The position numbers were made by a program, and so were the translations under genes. The notes under the pieces were generated by a model, which saw nothing but the letters and a program-made list of their open reading frames with translations, did no database searches and was not told where the DNA came from. A stretch of DNA of 64,000 bases from contig JAQXFO010000027.1 in NCBI GenBank assembly GCA_029005135.1, positions 21,125 to 85,124 of the forward strand. Direction: 5' to 3'. The stretch's first letter is position 1. Each line of letters begins with the position of its first letter. Positions 20,185-29,423 of this stretch are shown here, one piece after another. Source of the DNA: Lachnospiraceae bacterium. Lineage in GTDB: Bacteria; Bacillota; Clostridia; Lachnospirales; Lachnospiraceae.

Positions 20185-20447
20185 AACAAAACAAACACGA
20201 CAGACAACACTCAAGGAAATGCATTTCTTGAACACATCACAGGAAACCCGTTAACCCTTATCGATATGGAGGTCGGTCCATTGGAATAAGCAGAGATCTT
20301 CCCAATATTTCCTTAAGGAGGTACGGTCCGACAAAAACTTAATAGAAATGCCCCATATTTCATGAAAGCGAAGGTGTAGACAATGAAATTGCAGGAAATT
20401 CATTAAGGGCCCGATCGAGATAACAGCGTTTCGATCGGGCTCATTTT
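20185..20447 (+). ncRNA. Orphan structured ncRNA candidate, about 260 nt
   Basis: Strong promoter upstream, strong intrinsic terminator at the end (GCCCGATCGA...TCGATCGGGCtcatttttt), no ORF beyond about 11 codons, several predicted hairpins, AT-rich relative to neighbours. Confidence 0.55.
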
Positions 20448-20450
20448 TTA
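20409..20450 (+). terminator. Intrinsic terminator of orphan ncRNA candidate
   Basis: GCCCGATCGAgataacagcgttTCGATCGGGCtcatttttta. Confidence 0.85.
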
Positions 20451-20585
20451 TCCGGATCATTATCGTCCGGACCGATAACCGGCCGGTGATTATGCGTATT
20501 AACCCGGCCGCGGCCGTTTCGTTATAATGGAATGAGAGAGCGGCAGCGACAGAAACGGCGGTTTATGATAAAATACTACGTGTAG

Positions 20586-20601
20586 TGGCACGAAACTTGC
20601 A
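20586..20601 (+). promoter_or_regulatory. Sigma-54 (-24/-12) promoter
   Basis: TGGCACGAAACTTGCA, exact match to TGGCACG-N4-TTGC[A/T] spacing. Confidence 0.88.
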
Positions 20602-20629
20602 TATATTAATAATAAGGGGGTAATTATGC

Positions 20630-21052
20630 ATGTCTGACTACACATTTGATCCGGCGCTGCCGGGCATCTTACTGTTATCACACGGACCGCTCTGCGAAGC
20701 GATCCTCTCATCGGCGAGGCTGATCGCCGGGTCCTGTGACAATGTGGCGGCTCTGCCGCTGAGAGAAGACGATGATGTGGAGGCCTACGGCGACAAGGCG
20801 ATGGCTTTGTTCAAGAGCATGCCGGAAGGGTCTATCGTCCTTTTTGATCTTCTGGGCGGCACACCCTTTAATCAGCTGATGATGAAGAGCGGCGGCGAAG
20901 CCTTCCCGGGCCTCTGCGGCATGAATCTGCCGATGCTTCTTGAAGCGGTCAGCCTCCGTGAGGTGATGAACGGCGATGAGCTGATCGACACGCTGGCCGA
21001 TTCGGCCAGAGAAGCTGTCGTGAATATCAGGAGCTTCTTCGAGGTGTCATGA
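20630..21052 (+). CDS. PTS mannose/fructose-family EIIA component
   Basis: GILLLSHGPLCEAILSSARLIAG (active His) and VLFDLLGGTPFNQL. Confidence 0.92.
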   Translation: MSDYTFDPALPGILLLSHGPLCEAILSSARLIAGSCDNVAALPLREDDDVEAYGDKAMALFKSMPEGSIVLFDLLGGTPFNQLMMKSGGEAFPGLCGMNLPMLLEAVSLREVMNGDELIDTLADSAREAVVNIRSFFEVS

Positions 21053-23832
21053 GAAAAGACATCGTATTAGAGTATGTTCTCGAATGCAGCCGGAGCCGGT
21101 CCGATTTTTCGGGCGTGACAGCGACGGAGACGGCCGGGGCACTCGGTATCTGGCGGAACGATGCGGCTGTGGAACTGAATAAACTGGTGGCCGAAGGCAG
21201 GCTGGCACGGAGCGGCAGGAAGAATATCCGTTTTTTTCCGGCTCCGGAGACGACAGCCTCGGCGGCAGTTTCCTCAGAGACTTCGGAAGAGGCCGGCGGC
21301 AGCCCGGAGGACGGTATCGCCCGCTGTGCGGCCTTCCGTGACCTCATCGGTGCCGACGGGAGCCTGAAGTATCAGCTTCGTGTGGCGATGGCCGCGGTTT
21401 CCTATCCGCCCAACGGACTGAATATGCTGATCACGGGCCCCACCGGCAGCGGCAAGAGTCATCTGGCCCGCGTGATCTGGGAGTACGCCAAAGAAGCGGG
21501 GACCTTCCGTCTGCCGAAGGACAGGATACCTTTTGTTGTCTTCAACTGTGCTGAGTATGCGGATAATCCGCAGCTGCTTTTATCGCATCTCTTCGGTTAT
21601 AAGAAAGGCGCGTTTACCGGCGCCTTTGAGGATAAGCCCGGTCTGGTGGAAAAAGCCGACGGCGGCATCCTGTTTCTGGATGAGATCCATTGTCTGTCTG
21701 CCTCGGGGCAGGAGACTTTTTTCACCCTGCTGGACAGCGGGATCTACCGGCGCATCGGCGACAACACACCGCGGGAATCCCATTTTATGCTGATCGGTGC
21801 TACAACGCGGCCTCTGACAGATCTTCTGGAGACGTTTCTCCGTCGAATGCCGGTGGTGATCTCGATGCCGACGCTGTCGGAGAGGCCGAACAAGGAGCGT
21901 CTGGAACTGATATCCTATTTCTACTCACAGGAGGCCGCTCATATCGGCCGGCCGCTGAGGGTCGAGAAAAATGCGCTGAACAGCATTCTGGATTATTCGC
22001 TGCACGCCAACCTGGGCGCCCTGAAGAATATGATCCAGATCTCCTGCGCTAAGGCTTTCCTCCGCCACAGCATGGCGGGGCGCCGGACGGATGAGATAGA
22101 AGTGGGCTTCGCCGATCTGTCCTTCCGGACTTATAACGGCGTTGCTGAGGAAGACGGCTTCAGCGGTGCGGAACGGCATTTTGACAGGGATCTGGTAGCG
22201 TCGCCCGGCGGTATGCCGGCAGGCGCCAGACAGCCCTCCTCCTTTATGGATGTCTATGATTTTGTGGAAAAAAAGATCTCGGACAGTGCCTTGGGCGGGC
22301 ACCAGACCGGCGATATACAGCAGGTGATCGCGTCGGAGATCGATCATTATTATCTTGATCTTGAAAAAGCCCTCGGGGATGATCAGTCGGACAGTCAGAT
22401 GCTGGACAGTGTGCTGTTTCCCAAGGCCATCGGTATCTGCAGTGAGTTCCTCGACAGAGCGTCCCACGCCCTTGGCCGTGTCTATCCTCCGTCGGCGGCC
22501 ACCTTGCTGGCCCTTCATATCAGCCAGTATGTGAGCCGCATGCGCTCCGAGATGCCGGCCTTTCCGGTGGATGTCCGGGGCGGTATGAAGGATTACGATG
22601 AGGAACTGGCCTTTCTGGAGGCCAATCGCAGCTGGCTGTCGGAAACCCTGAAGGTCAGGGTGTCATCGGACGAGATCAACTGTCTGGCGATCTTTCTCAG
22701 ACAGTCGGATGAAGGACGGCATCAGCCATCGGTATGGCTGACGCTGGTATCGGGCAATGACAGTGTGGCCGCCGGCATGGCTGCTCATCTGAACGGCGTG
22801 TATCGCAGCTCCCATATCCACTGGGTCGATTCCAGCAGTTCAGGAAGCCTGTTCCGGGCGGTATGTGACAATATCCGCCTGTTCCACGGTACTGCCGGCA
22901 ATATCATTTTCACCGATGTCAAGGGCCTGCCGACGCTGGAGGCCGAGGTGGAAAAGGAATCCGGCGTTCCCTGCCGCGTCGTGCCGATTCTGGAGAATCG
23001 TCTACTGATGGAAGCCGGCCGCCTGACGCAGAATGCGGAAGCCGCGGCTCTGGATGTGATGCGGGACCGGATCCTGGAAAACTATCGGAAAAGCATGGTG
23101 CGCTTCTTTGACACTGCCGGCATATCTCCGGCGGAGACTGCAGAGGACACCGGTGAGAAGGTCATCCTCTCTCTGTGTGTGACCGGCTGCGGCAGTGCCC
23201 GGAGTATCAAGACGATGCTGGAGCAGAAGCTGTCACATATCCCGAATCTGCGGATCGCGGCCAGAAGCTCTCTTGATACGCCCGCACAGCTGATGGCGGA
23301 GGGAGACATCCTCCTGATCGTCGGGACAGTCAATCCGCATTTGCCGGATGTGCCTTTCTTCACAGCAGACCGGGTGTTCAGCCGGGAGGGCCTGATGGCG
23401 ATCGCCTCCGTCGTGGATGACTGGAGTCTGGATACGGGCAAAAATGCCGGTGAGGATGACGAACTGTCGAAGCTTGAGACGATGAGCCTTTTGGCGGAGA
23501 GTCTGCAGTACATCGCACCCCATGTGGACAGTGAGCAGACAATCGCCTGCATTGAAAGCTTTATCGAAGCCATCGAGACCCGCCATTACGGCCGTGAGAT
23601 GCCGGCGGATGTCCGTGTCCGCTGCTTTATGCACGCGGCCGCGATGCTGGAGCGGATGGCCAACGGCGAAACGCTGGTCATGGATCCGGAGCATGAGAAG
23701 CTGCTTCAGGAGAGAGCCTCCTGGTTTGTCTATCTGGAGGATCTGATCCGCCGGGCCTTTGCTCCCTTTGGAATGGAGATCCCGCGGGCTGAGAATTTTT
23801 ATTTTATGCTTTCTATACCGGAAAGCTTGTGA
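21049..23832 (+). CDS. LevR-like sigma-54 activator with PTS regulatory domains
   Basis: AAA+ domain with GPTGSGKSHLA, GAFTGA motif (GYKKGAFTGAFEDKPGL), followed by PRD and EIIA-like regions; N-terminal HTH-like. Confidence 0.93.
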   Translation: MRKDIVLEYVLECSRSRSDFSGVTATETAGALGIWRNDAAVELNKLVAEGRLARSGRKNIRFFPAPETTASAAVSSETSEEAGGSPEDGIARCAAFRDLIGADGSLKYQLRVAMAAVSYPPNGLNMLITGPTGSGKSHLARVIWEYAKEAGTFRLPKDRIPFVVFNCAEYADNPQLLLSHLFGYKKGAFTGAFEDKPGLVEKADGGILFLDEIHCLSASGQETFFTLLDSGIYRRIGDNTPRESHFMLIGATTRPLTDLLETFLRRMPVVISMPTLSERPNKERLELISYFYSQEAAHIGRPLRVEKNALNSILDYSLHANLGALKNMIQISCAKAFLRHSMAGRRTDEIEVGFADLSFRTYNGVAEEDGFSGAERHFDRDLVASPGGMPAGARQPSSFMDVYDFVEKKISDSALGGHQTGDIQQVIASEIDHYYLDLEKALGDDQSDSQMLDSVLFPKAIGICSEFLDRASHALGRVYPPSAATLLALHISQYVSRMRSEMPAFPVDVRGGMKDYDEELAFLEANRSWLSETLKVRVSSDEINCLAIFLRQSDEGRHQPSVWLTLVSGNDSVAAGMAAHLNGVYRSSHIHWVDSSSSGSLFRAVCDNIRLFHGTAGNIIFTDVKGLPTLEAEVEKESGVPCRVVPILENRLLMEAGRLTQNAEAAALDVMRDRILENYRKSMVRFFDTAGISPAETAEDTGEKVILSLCVTGCGSARSIKTMLEQKLSHIPNLRIAARSSLDTPAQLMAEGDILLIVGTVNPHLPDVPFFTADRVFSREGLMAIASVVDDWSLDTGKNAGEDDELSKLETMSLLAESLQYIAPHVDSEQTIACIESFIEAIETRHYGREMPADVRVRCFMHAAAMLERMANGETLVMDPEHEKLLQERASWFVYLEDLIRRAFAPFGMEIPRAENFYFMLSIPESL

Positions 23833-23865
23833 TTAAGTAAAAAAAAGAGAAAGAGGAAAGCTGTT

Positions 23866-24138
23866 ATGGTCAGTCAGATCGTCGAAGTAAAAAATGCGTC
23901 CGGTCTTCATGCCAGACCCGCCAATGTTTTTGTAAAAGAAGCCCTCAGCCATAAGGGCTGCAAGATCACGTTCAAAAAGGAAGGCGAGGACAGAGTGTTT
24001 CAGGCGCGTTCCATGGTATCAGTACTCCAGGCTGTCGTGAAATGCGGCACCCGCATCGAGATCTTTGCCGAAGGTGAAGATGAAGAGGCCGCGCTGCAGG
24101 CGATGGTCGAGGCGGTGGCGTCGGGACTGGGCGAATAA
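23866..24138 (+). CDS. ptsH: HPr family phosphocarrier protein
   Basis: NASGLHARPANVFVKEA (His15) and ARSMVSVL (Ser46-equivalent region). Confidence 0.94.
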   Translation: MVSQIVEVKNASGLHARPANVFVKEALSHKGCKITFKKEGEDRVFQARSMVSVLQAVVKCGTRIEIFAEGEDEEAALQAMVEAVASGLGE

Positions 24139-24150
24139 CGGAGGCACAGC

Positions 24151-25821
24151 ATGGGCAGATTATTGAAGGGCAGAGGCTACTCGGAAGGCCTGGCGCTGGC
24201 TGAGGTGCTGATCTACAGCCGCGAACTTCCTCCGGTGCCGCAGGACCCCGCCTCCGATCCTGAAGACGATGTTCGGCGGCTCGGCGAGATCCTTGACAAG
24301 GGAGCTAAAGAGCTTGAGTCGCTCTATGAGGATGCCGTCGGGCGTATGGGCGAGGCTCAGGCTGAAATTTTTCTGGCTCATCAGACGATCCTCGAAGACG
24401 ATTATTCGATCCGTGAGCCGATCGAGGCCCTGATCCGCGAGGAAAAAATGAATACGGCAGCGGCCATCGACCGTCAGTTCCGTGAACTGGCGGAGATGTT
24501 CCGTTCTATGGATGATGAACTGATGTCGGAGCGTGCCGCCGATTTTGACGATATCCGGCAGATGCTTCTCCGGATAGCGCTGAGCAGCACCGTTCAGGAT
24601 ATTTCAAAGCTTGATAAGGATGCCATCATTGCGGCGGAGGAACTGACCCCGTCGGATACTGTTCGGATGGATATGGCTCATATCAAAGGTATTGCCACCA
24701 GACTGGGAGGCCCCACGGCCCACAGCGCCATCATCGCACGCTCTCTGGGCATTCCCTATGTGTCGGGGATCGATGACGCGGCCGAAGGCGGTCTGGAAGG
24801 CCATCCGGCCATCCTTAACGGGACGGAAGGCTGGCTTCTTGTCGATCCCGATGAGGATGAGGTGTGCCGCTTCAAAGAGAGCCGCGCTGAGATGGAAGCG
24901 CAAATGAAAGACCTGGAGGACTATATTCATAAGCCGTCTCAGACGGCGGACGGCAGGTCTCTGGAGATTTGTGCCAATATCGGTACGCCTGCGGAAGCCG
25001 CGGAGGCGGTGTCAGCCGGCGCCGACGGTATCGGCTTGTTCCGCAGTGAGTTCCTCTTCATGGACCGCGATGATCTGCCGTCGGAGGAGGAGCAGTACCT
25101 GGCTTACCGGAAAGCGCTGGCCGCCCTTGAGGGACGTCCGCTCATCGTCAGAACACTGGATATCGGCGGCGACAAGAAACTGCCGGCTCTGCCGATGCCG
25201 CAGGAGGACAATCCCTTCCTGGGACTTCGGGCCATTCGTTTGACCATGGCCAATCCGGCTCTTTTCCGGACTCAGCTTCGCGCTCTTCTGAGGGCTTCGG
25301 CGGAAGGGAATCTGCGAATCATGTTCCCGATGATTTCCTCACCGGAAGAACTGGCGTCGGCGAAAGCCATTCTTAATGAAGAGAAGGCCGCGCTGGCTGC
25401 GGAGGGACTCAGCGTCGATCCGCCGGTGGGCATGATGATCGAAGTGCCGTCAGCGGCGGTTCTGGCCGATGTTTTTGCCCGGGAAGTGGATTTTTTCTCG
25501 ATCGGTACCAACGATCTGACTCAGTACACCCTGGCTGTCGAAAGAAACAATGCGGCTGTGGCCGATCTGTACCGGCCGGATCATCCGGCTGTGCTTCGCC
25601 TGATCGCGATGACGGCGCAGGCGGCCGTCAGAGCCGGTATTCCCTGCGGCATGTGCGGGGAATCCGCCGGTGATCCGGCGTTGGCACCGGCCTTTGTCGG
25701 CATGGGCGTGACGGAACTGTCGATGTCCCCGAAGCGGATCACAGCGGTGAGAAAGCTCCTGGGCAGCCTGACGTGGGAGGAATGCCGCGACATGGCGGAG
25801 GCTCTGATCGGCGCAAAATGA
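24151..25821 (+). CDS. ptsI: PTS enzyme I (phosphoenolpyruvate-protein phosphotransferase)
   Basis: GGPTAHSAIIARSLGIPYVSG; DGIGLFRSEFLFMDR; GTNDLTQYTLAVERNN; GMCGESAGDP. Confidence 0.97.
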   Translation: MGRLLKGRGYSEGLALAEVLIYSRELPPVPQDPASDPEDDVRRLGEILDKGAKELESLYEDAVGRMGEAQAEIFLAHQTILEDDYSIREPIEALIREEKMNTAAAIDRQFRELAEMFRSMDDELMSERAADFDDIRQMLLRIALSSTVQDISKLDKDAIIAAEELTPSDTVRMDMAHIKGIATRLGGPTAHSAIIARSLGIPYVSGIDDAAEGGLEGHPAILNGTEGWLLVDPDEDEVCRFKESRAEMEAQMKDLEDYIHKPSQTADGRSLEICANIGTPAEAAEAVSAGADGIGLFRSEFLFMDRDDLPSEEEQYLAYRKALAALEGRPLIVRTLDIGGDKKLPALPMPQEDNPFLGLRAIRLTMANPALFRTQLRALLRASAEGNLRIMFPMISSPEELASAKAILNEEKAALAAEGLSVDPPVGMMIEVPSAAVLADVFAREVDFFSIGTNDLTQYTLAVERNNAAVADLYRPDHPAVLRLIAMTAQAAVRAGIPCGMCGESAGDPALAPAFVGMGVTELSMSPKRITAVRKLLGSLTWEECRDMAEALIGAK

Positions 25822-25846
25822 TGCTTGCTTTGAAGGAGGTTTTCCT

Positions 25847-26614
25847 ATGACATATGAAGGCAAAGTCGTGATTCTTACCGGCGCGGGCGGCGGCATCGCC
25901 TCGGCGATGGCCCGGAAGTTCGCATCGCTTGGTGCCTCTCTGGCACTTTTGGATATCGCCGAAGAACCGGTGAAAAAGCTGGCAGCTCAGCTGGCACTGC
26001 CGGCGGACCGCGTCATGACGGCGGCCGCTGATGTGTCCGATGAGGACAGTGTGCGTCGGACTGTGGAGAAGGTTCGTGAGTATTTCGGCCGCATCGACGT
26101 GCTTGTCAACACGGCCGGTATTCCCGGCCCCAGTGCCCGGGTCCAGGATTACAGCTATGCGGATTGCCGGCGTGTTTTTGAAGTGAATGTCTTCGGCACC
26201 TTCCTGATGATGAAATACGTCCTGCCGGTGATGCAGGCACAGAAGAAGGGGGCTGTCCTCAATATCGGTTCGGTTTCCGGTATGGTGGGTTATCCTTATG
26301 AATCCGCCTACGGCGCCAGCAAGGCCGCCATCATTCATCTGACCAAAAACGCTGCCAGTGAAAACGGCGGCAACGGTGTGCGTATCAACTGCCTGTCACC
26401 GGGCTGGGTCAATACGGCGATGATGAAAACGATCGTCGACAGCTATGTGGATGTCGGTATTGCCGATACCTCCGAGAATGTCACCCTCGGTCCGATGGGA
26501 CGTCCCGGTGAACCGGCAGAAATGGCAGAAGTGGCCGCCTTTCTCTGCTCCGATGACGCTTCCTATGTCAACGGCTCCAACTGGCTGGCAGACGGCGGCA
26601 TGACTCTGGGATGA
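25847..26614 (+). CDS. SDR family NAD(P)-dependent oxidoreductase
   Basis: VVILTGAGGGIASAMARKFASLGASLALLD; NTAGIPG; YGASKAAI. Confidence 0.92.
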   Translation: MTYEGKVVILTGAGGGIASAMARKFASLGASLALLDIAEEPVKKLAAQLALPADRVMTAAADVSDEDSVRRTVEKVREYFGRIDVLVNTAGIPGPSARVQDYSYADCRRVFEVNVFGTFLMMKYVLPVMQAQKKGAVLNIGSVSGMVGYPYESAYGASKAAIIHLTKNAASENGGNGVRINCLSPGWVNTAMMKTIVDSYVDVGIADTSENVTLGPMGRPGEPAEMAEVAAFLCSDDASYVNGSNWLADGGMTLG

Positions 26615-26626
26615 AAGGAGAAAACT

Positions 26627-28339
26627 ATGACATTGGACAAGCATCTGAAAGTGGTTGTGGTCGGCGGTGTGGCCGGCGGTGCTTCCGCAGCGGCCCGCAT
26701 CAAGCGCCTCGACGAGAAAGCGGAAGTGGTGGTGCTGGAAAAGGGTGAGCATGTCTCATTTTCAAACTGCTGTCTGCCCTATCATCTGAGCGGTACCGTT
26801 GAAAAAAGCGAATCACTGATCCTGATGACACCGCAGGCTTTTAAAGTCAAACATGATATTGATGTCCGCGTCAAAAGCTGCGTGACGGCCATTGACCGGC
26901 AGAAGAAGACGGTCACTGTCGACGGTCCTGACGGCGTTTACGAAGAAAGCTACGACAAACTGGTTCTGTCTCCCGGAGCTTCGCCGATCGTACCCGGCGG
27001 ACTGAAAGGCGCTGACAAGGCCCATGTCTTTACTGTGAGAAATGTGACGGATATCCGGGCAATCAAGGCTAAGATCGACGATCCCGCCGTGGAGAAGATC
27101 GCCGTTGTCGGCGGCGGCTTCATCGGCATCGAAGTGGCTGAGAATCTGCAGATGGCCGGCAAGACGGTCACCATCATCGAGATGGCACCCCAGATCCTGG
27201 CCCCCTTTGATGAGGACATGGTTCAGATCCTTCACAAGGAACTGGATGATAACGGTATCCGGCTGATGGTCGGTACTGAACTTCTGTCGATCGGCGATAA
27301 GACCGTCACGGTCCGCCGTGACGGCCGGGAATCCCGTCTGAAGGCTGATGCGGTCGTTCTGGCCATCGGTGTGCGGCCCGAGACAGCACTGGCCCGGGAA
27401 GCCGGTCTGGAGATCGGGGAGACCGGGGCGATACGGGTCGATGCCCAGTATCGCACCAACGATCCGGATATCTATGCCGTGGGTGATGCCGTGGAAGTCT
27501 ATATGGCACAGACCAGGACCGTCGGGCGGCTGCCTCTGGCCGGTCCGGCTCAGATGGAAGCAAGGGCGGCTGCGGATCATATTTGCGGCATCGCCGACAG
27601 AAACGAAGGCTTTATCAGTGCGATGTGTCTCCGTGTCTTCCGCCAGAATGCGGCGGCGGCCGGTCTGAACGAAACGCAGTGCCGACGGGCCGGTCTGAAT
27701 TACGATTCCGTCCTGCTGTTCCCGACGGATAAGGTCGGTATCATGCCGGGATCGCATTACATGGCCCTCAAGATCCTCTTTGAAAAGCCGACGGGACTCG
27801 TCCTCGGTGCCCAGGCTGTCGGTCCTGGCGACGTGGTGGGCCGCATCAACACCGCAGCGGCAGTGATCCGCCTGAAGGGAACGCTGTACGATCTGAAGGA
27901 TCTGAATCTCTGTTATTCGCCGGTCTACAACACCGCGAAGGATCCGGTCAATATGGCAGCCCTGGTGGGTATCAATATCCTTGAAAACCGGGTCCGCCAG
28001 GTTCATGTCAGAGAAGTGAGAGGTCTGGTGGAACAGGGTGCCTTTATCGTCGACGTGCGGGAGAAGAAGGAATACGCCGCCGGTCATCTGAAGGGTTCGG
28101 TCAACATTCCGCTGACAGAACTCAGAGCCCGAGCCGGAGAGATACCGAAGGATGTGCCGGTTTATCTCCACTGCCGCTCAAGCCAGCGGAGCTATTACGC
28201 GATCCGCTGTCTCCAGGGCCTGGGCTGGGATAACCTGTACAACATCAGCGGTTCTTATCTGGGCATCAGCCTGTATGAATATTTCCGGGATAAAACGGAA
28301 GGCCGCGAGCCGATCCTTGACAATTACAATTTCAGATAA
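26627..28339 (+). CDS. FAD-dependent oxidoreductase with C-terminal rhodanese domain (CoA-disulfide reductase-like, CoADR-RHD)
   Basis: VVVGGVAGGASAAARIKRLDEKAEVVVLEKGEHVSFSNCCLPYHLSG; C-terminal rhodanese with YLHCRSSQRSYYA. Confidence 0.92.
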   Translation: MTLDKHLKVVVVGGVAGGASAAARIKRLDEKAEVVVLEKGEHVSFSNCCLPYHLSGTVEKSESLILMTPQAFKVKHDIDVRVKSCVTAIDRQKKTVTVDGPDGVYEESYDKLVLSPGASPIVPGGLKGADKAHVFTVRNVTDIRAIKAKIDDPAVEKIAVVGGGFIGIEVAENLQMAGKTVTIIEMAPQILAPFDEDMVQILHKELDDNGIRLMVGTELLSIGDKTVTVRRDGRESRLKADAVVLAIGVRPETALAREAGLEIGETGAIRVDAQYRTNDPDIYAVGDAVEVYMAQTRTVGRLPLAGPAQMEARAAADHICGIADRNEGFISAMCLRVFRQNAAAAGLNETQCRRAGLNYDSVLLFPTDKVGIMPGSHYMALKILFEKPTGLVLGAQAVGPGDVVGRINTAAAVIRLKGTLYDLKDLNLCYSPVYNTAKDPVNMAALVGINILENRVRQVHVREVRGLVEQGAFIVDVREKKEYAAGHLKGSVNIPLTELRARAGEIPKDVPVYLHCRSSQRSYYAIRCLQGLGWDNLYNISGSYLGISLYEYFRDKTEGREPILDNYNFR

Positions 28340-28350
28340 CAGGAGATGCC

Positions 28351-28788
28351 ATGAGTGATAACCATATGACGGAAGAGAAAGCCCTGGCTCTGATGGAAGA
28401 GGGCTTTCACTGCTCACAGGTTGTGTTCGGCCACCTGGCCGGCCGCCTCGGATTTGACGAGGCCCTGGCCCGCCGCCTGACAGCGGGGCTCGGCGCCGGC
28501 TTCTGTCACGGAGATACCTGCGGTGCCGTGGCCGGAGCCGTGCTGGCTCTCGGCCTGGCGCAGGGGTTTGACAAACCGGATGCCGACACGGATGCCGCAC
28601 TTTTTGCGGCAGTGAGGGAACTGGAGAAGGTCTTTGAGGAGGAGCACGGGAGTCTGTTGTGCCGCGAGCTTCTGGGCGGCTTCGACAGGGCGGATCTTTC
28701 CGCCGTGTCCGGGGAACACACCTACGACAACTGCCCGGCCTACTGCACGCTGGCCTGTGCGCTGGCGGAGAAGCGCCTGGGGCTTTAA
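28351..28788 (+). CDS. C_GCAxxG_C_C family (redox) protein
   Basis: FHCSQVVFG ... GLGAGFCHGDTCGAVAGAVLALGL ... CRELLG ... CPAYC. Confidence 0.88.
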   Translation: MSDNHMTEEKALALMEEGFHCSQVVFGHLAGRLGFDEALARRLTAGLGAGFCHGDTCGAVAGAVLALGLAQGFDKPDADTDAALFAAVRELEKVFEEEHGSLLCRELLGGFDRADLSAVSGEHTYDNCPAYCTLACALAEKRLGL

Positions 28789-28920
28789 CCCCCGGCCGTA
28801 ATCCGTATCATAATGAATTGTCTGTAACCGCCGACAGGCGGATGAAAGGTCCTGTGCTTTTGGTATTGTCCAAAGCGGTGCAAACCTCGAAACAGAAAAC
28901 GCAAGAAAGGAGGGAGAAGC

Positions 28921-29397
28921 TTGAGAAATGTGGTATTAACAAGAATCGACGAACGATTGATTCACGGACAGATCATGACATCCTGGCTGAAACTTTGCAG
29001 TGCCAACAAGATTCTTATCATTGACAAGATGTCGGCAACAAATGCGTTCATGAAGCGTATTCTGTTTGCGGCGGCGCCGAAGGATATAGAACTTCTGGTT
29101 ATGCAGGAAGATGAAGCGGCCGCCTGGCTCAAGGAGGATGCCGATCCCGGTGAAAAAGTTCTTGTGCTGACCAAAGTGCCGAAGCCTCTGCTGGATATGA
29201 TCCAGGCAGGCATTCCGTTTACCGAGATCATCCTCGGCAATATGGGCGGCGCTGCCGGCAGAAAACGTTTTAACAAGAATATTTCCGCCAGTCCCGAAGA
29301 GATCGGGCACCTCAAGGAGATCGTCGCCGCCGGCGTCAAGATCTACTGTCAGATGGTGCCGTCCGATTCGAAAGAAGACATTGTGAAATTGTTCTGA
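28921..29397 (+). CDS. PTS mannose/fructose/sorbose-family EIIB component
   Basis: LTRIDERLIHGQIMTSWLK active-site signature; TTG start after RBS aaaggagg. Confidence 0.93.
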   Translation: MRNVVLTRIDERLIHGQIMTSWLKLCSANKILIIDKMSATNAFMKRILFAAAPKDIELLVMQEDEAAAWLKEDADPGEKVLVLTKVPKPLLDMIQAGIPFTEIILGNMGGAAGRKRFNKNISASPEEIGHLKEIVAAGVKIYCQMVPSDSKEDIVKLF

Positions 29398-29423
29398 TTC
29401 TTTTAGTGAGAGAGGAGAAATGC

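Noticed and set aside
26813-28171. 452-aa minus-strand ORF opposite the CoADR-rhodanese gene
   Set aside because: Shadow ORF; no domain motifs and no RBS.
28864-28885. Sigma-54-like element TTGGTATTGTCCAAAGCGGTGCAA upstream of EIIB
   Set aside because: GG-to-GC spacing is wrong for a -24/-12 promoter.
28659-29024. 121-aa plus-strand ORF spanning the C_GCAxxG_C_C gene end and EIIB start
   Set aside because: Out of frame with both real genes; basic low-complexity translation.
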